In this document: positions 35,389 to 44,964 of the stretch, piece after piece
How the letters are laid out: each line of letters starts with the position of its first letter
Numbering within the stretch: the first letter of the stretch is position 1
Assembly (NCBI GenBank): GCA_002083595.1
Contig: MSXT01000009.1
Span: 1-64,000, forward strand
Direction: 5' to 3'
From: Proteobacteria bacterium ST_bin16
GTDB taxonomy: Bacteria; Pseudomonadota; Gammaproteobacteria; Burkholderiales; Nitrosomonadaceae
DNA: 64,000 nucleotides
Translations under genes and position numbers: made by a program
The notes under the pieces: model-generated
Seen by the model: the letters and a program-made list of their open reading frames with translations, nothing else
Told to the model about the DNA's origin: nothing
The model's database searches: none

Positions 35389-35643
35389 TTAATAGTGATA
35401 ACGCAGTTGAGCGATGAACAAATCAGCATTCACGACTTTATAGACTATTCTATGTTCATCATTGATTCGCCTCGACCAATAGCCTGCAAGTCCATGTTTT
35501 AACGGCTCCGGTTTGCCGATTCCTTCAAAAGGCGCTTGCTGAATGGCTTTGATTAAACTGTGAATCCTTTTTAATGTGGATTTATCAGTTTTTTGCCAGT
35601 AAAGATAATCCTCCCAAGCATGGGGAGAAAATATCAGATTCAT
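35389..35643 (-). CDS. yoeB: YoeB-type mRNA interferase toxin
   Basis: 84 residues. FSPHAWEDYLYWQKTDKSTLKRIHSLIKAIQ and GIGKPEPLKHGLAGYWSRRINDEHRIVYKV, ending LRYHY, is the Txe/YoeB signature, including the C-terminal catalytic His and Tyr. It cleaves ribosome-bound mRNA. It overlaps the antitoxin by four bases. Confidence 0.95.
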   Translation of the reverse strand: MNLIFSPHAWEDYLYWQKTDKSTLKRIHSLIKAIQQAPFEGIGKPEPLKHGLAGYWSRRINDEHRIVYKVVNADLFIAQLRYHY

Positions 35644-35891
35644 TCGCTCAATTGCCGGGCAATGCCTTTTCCTGCTTCCAATTCAGCGATAGATTCCAAT
35701 AGCCGCCGGGCATTAGCGGGCGAGCGCAGTAAATACGCCGTCTCCTCCATCGCCTGATAATCCTCTAGTGATATCATGACAACAGGCGCTTCGCTCTTCC
35801 GGGTAATAATGACCGGTGAATGATCGTTACAAACCCGTTCCATTGTTTTGGCCAAATTGGCACGGGCTGTTGTATAACTGATTGCATCCAT
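35640..35891 (-). CDS. yefM: YefM/Phd-family antitoxin
   Basis: 83 residues beginning MDAISYTTARANLAKTMERVCNDHSPVIITRKSEAPVVMISLEDYQAMEETAYLLRS, the Phd/YefM N-terminal DNA-binding fold. It precedes the toxin as usual and likely represses the operon through the site upstream. Confidence 0.95.
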   Translation of the reverse strand: MDAISYTTARANLAKTMERVCNDHSPVIITRKSEAPVVMISLEDYQAMEETAYLLRSPANARRLLESIAELEAGKGIARQLSE

Positions 35892-35906
35892 GAAAACACC
35901 TTTACT

Positions 35907-35925
35907 GGTACAGAATTAAGTACAG
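35907..35925. promoter_or_regulatory. Candidate YefM operator
   Basis: GGTACAGAATTAAGTACAG contains two GTAC-centred half-sites within 35 bp upstream of yefM, similar in style to TGTACA boxes bound by YefM-YoeB in E. coli. Assignment by analogy. Confidence 0.4.
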
Positions 35926-35969
35926 GAAGTATAACACCAATTAATCATCGCTAATTGAAGCTTTTTTCC

Positions 35970-38900
35970 TCAAGGCCTGTTCCAAGTTTCTCTTTCTTCG
36001 GAAATTTCTGCAGCTTCAATTTCACGATCCAAATAAACGATTTCTTCATCAATCCACGATCTCACATGCGCATCGAAATCTTTAGCCAACCAATAGCGGA
36101 ACCGATCACGCATCGCTCTTAGATGCTGGCTTCTTGGCCCATGCCAGCAACCTGAGTGAAAATTACAACGGATACCACTTACAACACCATCAAAATTCCG
36201 GTAATTCGCAAGTAGTGCTCTTGTCAAAGAGCCACCCGATTCATCATTTAACGAACTGGATGCGCCGTGTGCGATCATAGAAGCTCGTTCTTCTGGATCT
36301 TGTTCGATCCAATTCAGAATTAACTGGGGTGGAAATTCGGCAATCGGTGGTACTACGTTCTTTTCATTAAAGCTGCCGAATCCACCTTTCAACCAATTTA
36401 ATATATCTACCCGCCATTCTGGAGCGCTGCTTAGCAGATGAGAAGCAACAATTCCCCATGCTTCAGTTGGAGTCATACGGCATAGTGATTTTGCCAATGG
36501 TTCCACATAACGGTCATAGCTCAACTGGTAATTGCTGCCCATTTGTTGCAAAAGCACATCAAGCAATGGTAGAGCTTTCGTTGAATCATAAGCTACCAGC
36601 TTATTGCACACACTATGCCAATGGTAATCATGCGCATCCAATCGCTCATCAAAGTGAGTCTGTGTTGTAACAACTTTAAACACAAAATCGGAATCCACAG
36701 GCCAAGCTTTTTTCTCCAGAACCTGATCCAAAAGATCGACCAGAACATCCACTGAAATCGGGTCCTCACGATTGGAAAGCAGAGTAAAAAGACGAACCAG
36801 TCCATCTTGGGATACCGCCTGCCAACTCATGCCATAACAAAGGCTGCGGAAAATATTTGATCCTATCCATCCCATCTCAAATGCATTCATGCATGCGATT
36901 AATATCTGATCGTCAAAACCGGAATGCCAGACAAGATCGGCGCCACGATTGGCGGATTCTTCGCTCGCCAGTAATCCAAGCAAAACCTCGCTCCATTTGC
37001 TGGGATCACACTCCTTAAGACCAGCAAGATAGCCTCCAACACACTGAGAATTCATGGAATCACTTTTGAACTCAAGTAAAGGCAAAAGCCGCTTATTCTC
37101 CTTGTCCGCATTACACAAGGCTTGACCAAAAGAAAATAACGCTCCAGTCTTAGCTCTGCTGCTTACAAGTTTGGGTAACAGGCATTTAAATGCCTCATCG
37201 TTTCTGGCCACACGTTTTGCCAATGCGCGGACAAGCCTTTTCGGTCGAGTGTGCTTATGAAGCTCATCTTCTGCGCGATAGTCTTGCCATTCATCCCAAG
37301 TTGTATCCAAAACATAACGCTGGAAACGTGATGCCAAATTGCGCCTTGTAAGATGCCCTTCAAGACGGCGCAAGCGAAAATGATCGGATAAATTATCTTC
37401 GTCCCGATGCCAACGCAACCTTTGAATAAAGAAATGGTTTAGCTGTTGAATATCGGTAGCTGGGTCATCTGCAACTTGTCCAAGTATGGAAAAAACCGCT
37501 TCCCGATGGGAAGGAATTCTTAATTGCTCCGTTACAGATTCGATGATTGCTGAGTTTGCTTCCTTACGCAACGCATTATTCCAGTTCCGTGTTTCGGAGA
37601 TTAAACAATCCCAGTAGCGCTGAAACTCTGCCGACCATTCCTCATAAGTCTGGGGGTACCAAAGAGCGGCTTTCTCCTTGATTCCTTGATACTCGGGGCC
37701 AATCATCCGAAAACGCATTCCAGATGTTTGCAATCCCGACTCAGTCACCTTAAGGCCCATACGCTTGAAATCGTCATCGTCTGAACTCAGCAATTCCAGC
37801 AAAATCGGCAACCGCTCCGTTGGACTTGCTTCGGTAGCTGCCCATTCCGGACCGATCCTGAATAATGCCAACAAAGTGCCGGTTGAGTTATTGCTGTACG
37901 TCGCATTTTCCGCGACTGCCAACCGAGCGAGTATTCTGGCCGCACGAACAAATGTTGGCTTCCAGACAGCAATTTTCTCCAACGTCCAAACGATGCTTTG
38001 ACGATTCTCTTTAAAAGCATAAAGCTCTTCCCGCGACCACGTGCCAAAAGTGCACTCGATCAACGCAAGAGTCGCCTCTGAATCAGCTTCTGCAAGAGTG
38101 GAAAGGAAAGATGTGCCTTTGTCCGAACAGAGAAAATCACGATTTGCATAAACACCGTCCCAGCGAAGAATTTCTCGAACAACTGGTGCAGCACTGGTGC
38201 CATGAGCAAAACGGAACATATCCATAAACCAGCCATGCAACGATTCCGGCATATTCTCAAACGCATTAACAAAATCGAAGCCACGTCCATACCAGCGCCA
38301 ATATTCGCGCCACAAGTGGATGTGCAGTGCCCAAGGGACTATAAATAAAGTCCTTGATCCCTGAAGAATTCGGCGTTCCCGTAACGACTGAACAATTTCT
38401 TGAAATCTCGACCAACTCACCGCCGCATCAGAGCGCGCGACAAGTTCTGAAATATACTTTGCCTCGGCACCCACCGGGGCTTCAAAGCCAAAACGAGAAA
38501 ACAAAGCGATGTGCCTCATCACCAATGCAATTTGGCGAGTTTCATCACCCTGTTCATAACCAAAAAGAAAGCGATCCCAGATAGGTACCGTTGCAGGAGG
38601 TTTGAGAATATCATCCGGATTCGCTGCCAGATTTTCGCCAACTGCCTGAGCTACTCGAGGCGAGCCTTCACATATAGTTACCCAGCGATCAAGATCCTTA
38701 TTTTTTCCAACGCAATTCTCAAGGATTAATTTAATTGCTGGATCGGGAAGACGTGGGACTGAAACATATTCAATTTCCGAATCGCTACTTCTATTACGCC
38801 CATGATCAAGACTGATTAACTTTAATGACCCGCAACGATTTTTTAGATGTCCCCATATTTCTGACATTTCTCGTTCAGAAAGCTCATCCAAAATCAAAAT

Positions 38901-39740
38901 AAGCGGATATTTTGGGATTTCACGTAACAATTCGCGAAACAATTTTGTTTGTGAAAACTTTGATCCATGTTGAACGTAAAGAACACCAGGCGCGATTTCC
39001 TCCAAACGCACAGCTTCTAATACTATGCGAGTTTTACCAATTCCTGGCTCACCCAATATTCGTATATGCTTTGTTTCTCCCTGCAATTTCTCTCGAAGAG
39101 TATTGATAAGCTGGGATTGATCTTCGGAAAGCGCAATTTGATTGCTCATATGCGCATGCTGCGACCACTCGAATACTGACAAGAAGTCATCATCGCTACC
39201 TCCCATTAAGGAAAGACGTAACGATGGGTAGCGTTCAAAATACGAAGCGATTTGGGATTGCCCCAAAACTTCAATTTGCGTGCTTTTATTGGAAAAACCA
39301 GCTTTCGCAAAAAATTCTGCAATTAAAGTCTGGCTGTCATTTCTTTGCTTAGGTGTCAGATCAAGACCAAAACAAACTAATAAATAGTAACCATCGAGCT
39401 CAAGAGTTCGCCCAACCTCGGATACCAATTCTCCTGATTTGGAGAGTAATTCTTTCTTCAATGAACTTTGCTGCCACGGTTTAAATGTTGTGCCGGTTTT
39501 GAGCTGAAATCCATTTCTACCTACTTTCAAAAAAGTATCTTGAGGCAAGCTATGAATGGAATCTACTTGGGCATCAATCCCGCCGTCAGAAACATTGAGA
39601 TTGGCAGAAATGGTGATAGCATCGGGCCTTAAGCCAGCATATTTCGCCTCACATTGAAGTAATTCTCGAAACCTTGTAATAGCAGCTTCAGCACTCAGAT
39701 TACTTAATATATTCGGATTAAATGGACCAACGATGCTCAT
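35970..39740 (-). CDS. Large nuclease-STAND NTPase, probable anti-phage defence protein
   Basis: 1256 residues. Residues about 20-125 look like a PD-(D/E)XK nuclease: Glu residues near 26-32, DGGIDA at 52-57 and FQLKTG with Gln79-X-Lys81. Residues about 205-480 form a P-loop NTPase of the STAND/NACHT type: Walker A GEPGIGKT (230-237), Walker B LILILDEL (280-287), then a winged-helix-like region. The C-terminal 750 residues are long, helical and repetitive in feel, suiting a sensor. The plan matches Avs-type nuclease-NTPase-sensor proteins; I do not recognise a named subfamily. It lies 26 bp downstream of DUF2442 in the same direction and looks more A+T-rich than the surrounding housekeeping genes. 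Confidence 0.72.
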   Translation of the reverse strand: MSIVGPFNPNILSNLSAEAAITRFRELLQCEAKYAGLRPDAITISANLNVSDGGIDAQVDSIHSLPQDTFLKVGRNGFQLKTGTTFKPWQQSSLKKELLSKSGELVSEVGRTLELDGYYLLVCFGLDLTPKQRNDSQTLIAEFFAKAGFSNKSTQIEVLGQSQIASYFERYPSLRLSLMGGSDDDFLSVFEWSQHAHMSNQIALSEDQSQLINTLREKLQGETKHIRILGEPGIGKTRIVLEAVRLEEIAPGVLYVQHGSKFSQTKLFRELLREIPKYPLILILDELSEREMSEIWGHLKNRCGSLKLISLDHGRNRSSDSEIEYVSVPRLPDPAIKLILENCVGKNKDLDRWVTICEGSPRVAQAVGENLAANPDDILKPPATVPIWDRFLFGYEQGDETRQIALVMRHIALFSRFGFEAPVGAEAKYISELVARSDAAVSWSRFQEIVQSLRERRILQGSRTLFIVPWALHIHLWREYWRWYGRGFDFVNAFENMPESLHGWFMDMFRFAHGTSAAPVVREILRWDGVYANRDFLCSDKGTSFLSTLAEADSEATLALIECTFGTWSREELYAFKENRQSIVWTLEKIAVWKPTFVRAARILARLAVAENATYSNNSTGTLLALFRIGPEWAATEASPTERLPILLELLSSDDDDFKRMGLKVTESGLQTSGMRFRMIGPEYQGIKEKAALWYPQTYEEWSAEFQRYWDCLISETRNWNNALRKEANSAIIESVTEQLRIPSHREAVFSILGQVADDPATDIQQLNHFFIQRLRWHRDEDNLSDHFRLRRLEGHLTRRNLASRFQRYVLDTTWDEWQDYRAEDELHKHTRPKRLVRALAKRVARNDEAFKCLLPKLVSSRAKTGALFSFGQALCNADKENKRLLPLLEFKSDSMNSQCVGGYLAGLKECDPSKWSEVLLGLLASEESANRGADLVWHSGFDDQILIACMNAFEMGWIGSNIFRSLCYGMSWQAVSQDGLVRLFTLLSNREDPISVDVLVDLLDQVLEKKAWPVDSDFVFKVVTTQTHFDERLDAHDYHWHSVCNKLVAYDSTKALPLLDVLLQQMGSNYQLSYDRYVEPLAKSLCRMTPTEAWGIVASHLLSSAPEWRVDILNWLKGGFGSFNEKNVVPPIAEFPPQLILNWIEQDPEERASMIAHGASSSLNDESGGSLTRALLANYRNFDGVVSGIRCNFHSGCWHGPRSQHLRAMRDRFRYWLAKDFDAHVRSWIDEEIVYLDREIEAAEISEERETWNRP

Positions 39741-39766
39741 TTCAGGATTTCATTGATCCAATTTCA

Positions 39767-40096
39767 CTATCCCGGAACACACCAAGTTCCACCTTTCCCA
39801 ATCTCTTCATGCAACCAAACCGAATCAAGATCGGCACCATTCGGCCATGTGAGTACACCTAGCTCTATGCAAACCTGATTGAATAATTGTTCTTCTTTGA
39901 GTGATGCAAAGATGCCCGCCTTCTCACTGAAAATAAGCCGCGACATATCGACGGCGCCAGCCGTGCCATCGTTACAACTCACAGAAAGGCAATAATCAGG
40001 CAGCACAGTCACTGAACGTATACGCCATGGTGTGCCTGCTATCTCCCCAATCTTCGCTTTAACGTCGTATCGACTTGTTGCTTGGTCATCTTGCAT
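39767..40096 (-). CDS. DUF2442 domain protein
   Basis: 109 residues. WRIRSVTVLPDYCLSVSCNDGTAGAVDMSRLIF and later FNQVCIELGVLTWPNGADLDSVWLHEEI is the DUF2442 pattern, a small family often paired with toxin-antitoxin genes. Its start shares one base with the toxin stop (TAATG), so translation is coupled. Precise role unknown. Confidence 0.88.
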   Translation of the reverse strand: MQDDQATSRYDVKAKIGEIAGTPWRIRSVTVLPDYCLSVSCNDGTAGAVDMSRLIFSEKAGIFASLKEEQLFNQVCIELGVLTWPNGADLDSVWLHEEIGKGGTWCVPG

Positions 40097-40395
40097 TAAG
40101 ATTCTCTGGGAATTTTTTCATTTTTCAGATTCCTTCTCTGATGTACCACAGTGAGTACAAAAATTTCCTCGTCCTTTATTTCATAGATGATGCGGTAAGA
40201 ATAAAGGAGCAGTTCTCTTACCCCTTCCTCATTGAGCTCTGGAACTATTCTTCCCATATTCGGCAACCCGTTTAATTCTTCGACTAACTCGCGTATATCA
40301 TGCACAACCTTCTTCGCATAGTAGCGCGAGTCACGAGCGATGAAATCATGGACAGACCGTAAATCAGCAACCGCTTGCTGCGACCAAGTCACCAC
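40096..40395 (-). CDS. RelE/ParE-family toxin
   Basis: 99 residues from a GTG at 40395 that overlaps the antitoxin stop. VTWSQQAVADLRSVHDFIARDSRYYAKKVVHDIRELVEELNGLPNMGRIVPEL and YRIIYEIKDEEIFVLTVVHQRR are the ParE/RelE signatures. The overlap with the small gene before it makes a classic antitoxin-toxin pair. Confidence 0.92.
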   Translation of the reverse strand: MVTWSQQAVADLRSVHDFIARDSRYYAKKVVHDIRELVEELNGLPNMGRIVPELNEEGVRELLLYSYRIIYEIKDEEIFVLTVVHQRRNLKNEKIPRES

Positions 40396-40568
40396 GCATC
40401 AATTTCCTGCTTCAGTTGCTCGCTCGTTAGCGTTTTGCCTTGCACGACAGCTTCTTGCCCTTTTCTGATTTTGTCCAATAAATATAGCCGGTACATGATC
40501 TCATCCATGTCCGCATCTTCCGGTAATTGATGAATGGTTTTTAATGCTTCTTGCTTGATCGCCTCCAT
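40389..40568 (-). CDS. Small antitoxin partner of the RelE/ParE toxin
   Basis: 59 residues from ATG 40568: MEAIKQEALKTIHQLPEDAD, then IMYRLYLLDKIRKGQEAVVQG and SEQLKQEIDAW. This is the short acidic antitoxin that accompanies many ParE/RelE toxins. Stop overlaps the toxin GTG. It is the first gene of the run toward the STAND protein. Confidence 0.85.
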   Translation of the reverse strand: MEAIKQEALKTIHQLPEDADMDEIMYRLYLLDKIRKGQEAVVQGKTLTSEQLKQEIDAW

Positions 40569-40612
40569 TTTGCTACCTCACTAATTAAAAGAACTGAGTC
40601 GCTGATTCGTAT

Positions 40613-42277
40613 CTACCGGCTAATCGGCTTATACCGTATCCGTTTCGGTTTCGCGCCTTCCTCACCCAGGCGTTTTTTCTTGTCGGCTTCGTATTCCTGG
40701 TAGTTGCCGTTGAAGAAAGTCCATTGCGATTCGCCTTCGGCGGCGAGGATGTGAGTAGCGATACGGTCGAGGAACCAGCGGTCGTGCGAGATGACGAGCA
40801 CGCAACCGGCGAATTCGAGCAGTGCGTCTTCCAGCGCGCGCAGCGTTTCCACGTCGAGGTCGTTGGACGGTTCGTCGAGCAGCAGCACGTTGCCGCCAGC
40901 GATCAGGGTTTGCGCCAGGTGCAGGCGGCCGCGTTCTCCACCGGAGAGCTGGCCGATGATTTTTTGCTGATCGCTGCCTTTGAAGTTGAAACGGCCCAGA
41001 TACGCGCGCGCCGGGGTAGTGTATTTGCCCACCACCAGCAGATCGTTGCCGCCGGAAATGGCGTCGAATACGGTTTTGTCGTTTTCCAGTGAGTCGCGCG
41101 CTTGATCAACGTGTGCAATCTGCACGGTATGGCCGATTTTCACTTCGCCGGAATCGGCTTGTTCCTTGCCGGTAATCAGCTTGAACAAGGTTGATTTACC
41201 CGCGCCGTTCGGGCCAATGATACCGACGATTGCGCCCGGCGGGATTTTGAAGCTGAGATCGTCGATCAGCAGACGGTCGCCGTAGGACTTCGACACACCG
41301 TTAAACTCGATGACTTCATTACCGAGGCGCTCGCCGACCGGAATGAAAATTTCCTGCGTTTCGTTACGCTTTTGGTATTCCTGCGAATTGAGTTCTTCAA
41401 AACGAGCCAGCCGCGCCTTGGATTTGGCCTGGCGGCCTTTGGGATTTTGCCGCACCCACTCCAGTTCCTGCTTCATCGACTTCATGTGCGCGTCGATCTG
41501 TTTGTTTTCCTGCTCCAGGCGCGCTTCTTTTTGTTCCAGCCAGCTGGAGTAATTGCCTTTCCACGGGATGCCGTGACCGCGGTCCAGCTCGAGAATCCAT
41601 TCGGCGGCATTGTCGAGAAAGTAGCGGTCATGGGTAACGGCGACCACAGTACCGGGGAAACGCACCAGGAATTGCTCGAGCCATTCGACCGATTCCGCAT
41701 CCAGATGGTTGGTCGGCTCGTCAAGCAGCAGCATGTCCGGCTTTTCCAGCAGCAATTTGCACAACGCCACGCGGCGTTTCTCCCCGCCAGACAAGTTTTT
41801 AACGATCGCATCCCACGACGGCAAGCGCAGCGCATCGGCGGCGATCTCCATTTGGTGCTCGGTATCGCTGCCAGCCGTGGCGATGATCGCCTCCAAGCGC
41901 GCTTGTTCTTCCGCCAGCGCATCGAAATCAGCGCCTTCCTCGGCATACGCCGCGTACACTTCCTCCAGCTTCTTCTGTGCCTGCATCACTTCGCCCATGC
42001 CTTCCTCGACTTCCTGCCGCACCGTGTGCTCGGGATTCAGCTGCGGTTCCTGCGGCAGATAACCGATGCGAATATTCGGCAGGCGCTGTACTTCGCCGTC
42101 AAATTCCTTGTCGACACCGGCCATGATACGCAGTACGGTGGACTTGCCGGAGCCGTTCAAGCCGAGCAGGCCGATTTTTGCACCGGGAAAAAAGCTGAGC
42201 GATATATCCTTGATAATCTGACGTTTGGGTGGAACGATTTTGCTCACGCGGAGCATCGACATTACATATTGAGCCAT
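40613..42277 (-). CDS. ettA: Energy-dependent translational throttle protein EttA (ABC-F)
   Basis: 554 residues from the ATG at 42277 (MAQYVMSMLRVSKIVPPKRQ); a longer reading start at 42361 has no RBS. Two ABC domains: Walker A GLNGSGKS and GPNGAGKS, signatures LSGGEKRR and LSGGERGR, and Walker B LLLDEPTNHLD and LLLDEPSNDLD. The linker between them is the charged arm (PtIM). ABC-F proteins bind the ribosomal E site and gate initiation by energy state. Confidence 0.95.
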   Translation of the reverse strand: MAQYVMSMLRVSKIVPPKRQIIKDISLSFFPGAKIGLLGLNGSGKSTVLRIMAGVDKEFDGEVQRLPNIRIGYLPQEPQLNPEHTVRQEVEEGMGEVMQAQKKLEEVYAAYAEEGADFDALAEEQARLEAIIATAGSDTEHQMEIAADALRLPSWDAIVKNLSGGEKRRVALCKLLLEKPDMLLLDEPTNHLDAESVEWLEQFLVRFPGTVVAVTHDRYFLDNAAEWILELDRGHGIPWKGNYSSWLEQKEARLEQENKQIDAHMKSMKQELEWVRQNPKGRQAKSKARLARFEELNSQEYQKRNETQEIFIPVGERLGNEVIEFNGVSKSYGDRLLIDDLSFKIPPGAIVGIIGPNGAGKSTLFKLITGKEQADSGEVKIGHTVQIAHVDQARDSLENDKTVFDAISGGNDLLVVGKYTTPARAYLGRFNFKGSDQQKIIGQLSGGERGRLHLAQTLIAGGNVLLLDEPSNDLDVETLRALEDALLEFAGCVLVISHDRWFLDRIATHILAAEGESQWTFFNGNYQEYEADKKKRLGEEGAKPKRIRYKPISR

Positions 42278-42376
42278 GGGTTTAATCTTTGTTTGATATG
42301 AAAAAATTAAGAAACGAATAGACGGAGAGTTTAGCGCACGTCTCGCGGCAATGATAGCCAAATGGAAGGGATTTGC

Positions 42377-42610
42377 TCAACTGCCCATGCGCTTGATCGA
42401 TACAAACTTATTGTTTTCGTCGAAAACCAATTCAAACGTGCCGTACACCCCGTTGTTTCGTACTACGGAGCGCAATACATTGGCCGGAAAATGAACGATG
42501 CGGCCATCGATTGTCTCGGCCGCCACGGTATCCACGGCACCTTCGTAGTAGTACAACAATTGATGCGCAGGAATTTTAAGCACAACGTGCAGGCATTGAT
42601 GCATAAGCAA
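42377..42610 (-). CDS. DUF2835 small protein
   Basis: 77 residues; a start at the third codon (MHQCLHVVLKIP) is equally possible. YYYEGAVDTVAAETIDGRIVHFPANVLRSVVRNNGVYGTFELVFDENNKFVSI is the DUF2835 pattern. Function unknown. Confidence 0.85.
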   Translation of the reverse strand: MLMHQCLHVVLKIPAHQLLYYYEGAVDTVAAETIDGRIVHFPANVLRSVVRNNGVYGTFELVFDENNKFVSIKRMGS

Positions 42611-42629
42611 CCTTAATCAGGAAACATCA

Positions 42630-43361
42630 TCAAAACTTCTCGCCATCCTCCAGATAGCGCCATTGACCCTCGGGCAAATTGCCCAAGCGCACTTTGCCGA
42701 TGCGCACCCGCTTCAAGCCGGTCACTTTCAGATTGACCAGCTCGCACATGCGGCGGATCTGGCGTTTTTTGCCCTCGTGCAGGATAAAACGCAATTGATT
42801 CTGGTTTTGCCAGCTCACTTGCGCTGGTTTTAATGTCTGACCGTCCAGACTCAAGCCATGATTCAGCAATGCCAGCTTGGCCGGTGGCAAACCGCCGTCG
42901 ACCCGCACCAGATATTCTTTTTCGATACTCGAGTTTTCGCCGATGAGCTGTTTGGCGATACGGCCATCCTGCGTCAGCACCAGCAAGCCCTGCGAATCGA
43001 TATCGAGCCGCCCGGCCGGTGCCAGATTTTTTAAATGCGCGGGCTGGAAACGCTTGGCCGGTTGCTTGGGAGAAAACTGGTTTTCCGGTTTGATCAGCAC
43101 CACGGCGGGCTGATAGCCTGGCTCCGGCTGTCCCGACACATAACCGACCGGTTTGTTCAGCAGAATCGTAACCAAACCGGTTTGCTGCACCTGTGCCGCT
43201 TTGTTCAGCGTGATTTTCTGCGCCGGATAAATTTTCGTGCCAAGCTCGGAAATCCGCACACCATCGACAAACACCCAGCCCAGCTCGATGTAGCGGTCCG
43301 CTTCACGGCGCGAACAAATACCTTGCTCGGACATCAGTTTGGATAAGCGGATTTTTTCCAT
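42630..43361 (-). CDS. RsuA/RluB/RluF-family pseudouridine synthase
   Basis: 243 residues. N-terminal S4 domain (RLSKLMSEQGICSRREADRYIELGWVFVDG), catalytic motif GRLDIDSQGLLVLTQDG with the Asp, and GKKRQIRRMCELVNLKVTGLKRVRIGKVRLGNLPEG. The sequence is closest to the RluF type acting on 23S rRNA, but target assignment needs comparison. Confidence 0.9.
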   Translation of the reverse strand: MEKIRLSKLMSEQGICSRREADRYIELGWVFVDGVRISELGTKIYPAQKITLNKAAQVQQTGLVTILLNKPVGYVSGQPEPGYQPAVVLIKPENQFSPKQPAKRFQPAHLKNLAPAGRLDIDSQGLLVLTQDGRIAKQLIGENSSIEKEYLVRVDGGLPPAKLALLNHGLSLDGQTLKPAQVSWQNQNQLRFILHEGKKRQIRRMCELVNLKVTGLKRVRIGKVRLGNLPEGQWRYLEDGEKF

Positions 43362-43463
43362 GAAGCGCTATAATATTGGAAATTCAAGGAATGAAAAGTA
43401 GGCGTTACCGCTATTATAAAGGTAATCAATCGATCATTTTTAATAACATCGCTAGGATCATTT

Positions 43464-43916
43464 ATGGAAACTACCGCAGCAATACTGGAAAAAGCGCAAC
43501 AACGCGCGCAAGAATTGGGGCTTCCCTACAAAGGCGCATTACTTCCGATGGAAGCTTACCGCGTGTTACAGGAACATACGCAAGCACAATTGGTCGATGT
43601 GCGCTCGCGCGCCGAGCTGGATTGGGTCGGCCGGATTCCCGGCGCGACGGAAATCGAATTGCGCTCATATCCCAATATGCAACCCAATCCAAACTTCCTG
43701 GATCAGCTCGCACAGCAAACCGATAAAACACTGCCGGTGCTTTTTATCTGCCGCAGCGGCGCGCGCTCAAACCAAGCGGCGGCAATGGCAACGGACATGG
43801 ATTTTGCCGAGTGCTACAACATTCTTGAAGGATTTGAAGGCGATCGGGATGAACAGGGCCATCGCGGTAAAGCATCCGGCTGGAAGGCGGCCGGTTTGCC
43901 GTGGGTGCAGAGTTAA
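43464..43916 (+). CDS. Rhodanese-like sulfurtransferase domain protein
   Basis: 150 residues. LVDVRSRAELDWVGRIPGATEIELRSYP, then LFICRSGARSNQAAAMATD, with the catalytic Cys in CRSGAR. The fold is a single rhodanese domain; sulfur carrier or regulatory function is unspecified. Divergent from the pseudouridine synthase. Confidence 0.92.
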   Translation: METTAAILEKAQQRAQELGLPYKGALLPMEAYRVLQEHTQAQLVDVRSRAELDWVGRIPGATEIELRSYPNMQPNPNFLDQLAQQTDKTLPVLFICRSGARSNQAAAMATDMDFAECYNILEGFEGDRDEQGHRGKASGWKAAGLPWVQS

Positions 43917-44004
43917 GAATTAAGAAAACGGTGATTTTAGCAATACAGCCGCGCTGCCTTTAATCCGGCAGGCGGCTGATAGTAATAGTTTAAAGCTTAA
44001 AGAC

Positions 44005-44685
44005 TTAACCGCGCCGACGTACAGCAACACCAAGCAAACCCAAACCGGCTATCAACAACGCCCAGGTTTCGGGTTCCGGTACCGGTGCAGCGAACATTGC
44101 GCCGTATTGCACATGATCCACTTCAATGCCGCCACCGCTGTTCGAGATAAAGATCGACTTAATACCGCCATCGAACGTTAAGCCGAAAAAGCGATCTTCC
44201 GCGGTTCCACCAGCAAAGCTACCATCAGGTATGCCAGTGAAAGTCTGTGAAAGCAGCAACGTGTCGCTACCATCAAAGGCTTCGAATGTAATGGAGCCGC
44301 CACCGTCAGTCCACACCAATCCAAAGGCCGTCGGCAGATCGCTACCTGTGTAGGTAAATTGCACAACACCTGCGCCGTTGAACCAGCTTGAACCAGTTAC
44401 GCCAGATCCATCAATAGCACCGTCATCGCCATCGACTGAATCACGGATGCCGTCAAATGATCCCACTCCAATCCGGGAACCAGCGCTGGCCGTTAAGCCA
44501 CCGCCAATGCCGGGGCCATCCTCAAAGTTATCCAGAAAAGCCGGTGCACCACTTTGGTAAAAACCAGCGGGAATATCCGCTTCCGACAGATAGGAAGATG
44601 GCCCAAACAATACCGGCGCTGCCATTGCCGATGTGCCAATAAAGGCATTTAGCGCTATCAGCGCCGTAAACTGTATTTTATTCAT
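44005..44685 (-). CDS. PEP-CTERM sorting-domain protein
   Basis: 226 residues. Signal peptide (…FIGTSAMAAP), Gly/Asp-rich body, and the C-terminal PEP-CTERM tripartite tail VPEPETWALLIAGLGLLGVAVRRRG: sorting motif, membrane helix and basic end. Family knowledge: the tail is processed by exosortase and tied to polysaccharide export; none of those genes is in this window. The 279 bases upstream (44686-44964) show no gene. Confidence 0.9.
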   Translation of the reverse strand: MNKIQFTALIALNAFIGTSAMAAPVLFGPSSYLSEADIPAGFYQSGAPAFLDNFEDGPGIGGGLTASAGSRIGVGSFDGIRDSVDGDDGAIDGSGVTGSSWFNGAGVVQFTYTGSDLPTAFGLVWTDGGGSITFEAFDGSDTLLLSQTFTGIPDGSFAGGTAEDRFFGLTFDGGIKSIFISNSGGGIEVDHVQYGAMFAAPVPEPETWALLIAGLGLLGVAVRRRG

Positions 44686-44964
44686 AATTATTCCTTCTTA
44701 TTATTTTGATCCAATTCGAACGAATCCTGCTTAGGTTCCATCCACGTAAAATCAAATTTCCCTTGTGCCAACTACTCACAAGCTGCCCCGGATATTTGCT
44801 TCATTAAAAATGGTGATAAATAAACAATGCTTAATGACAATATCGGCAGGAGTCATTTTACGCAATGTACAATCCGCCCAGTTTACTAGTACGTTTGTCC
44901 TAGATTTGGGCAACTTTACTCTATTAAACAACGGAAAGCCGAATTGGCTTCAGTCAAAAACCAC

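Noticed and set aside
41372..42301. 309-codon + strand frame opposite ettA
   Set aside because: Antisense shadow with repetitive Phe/Arg/Gln; ettA motifs are unambiguous.
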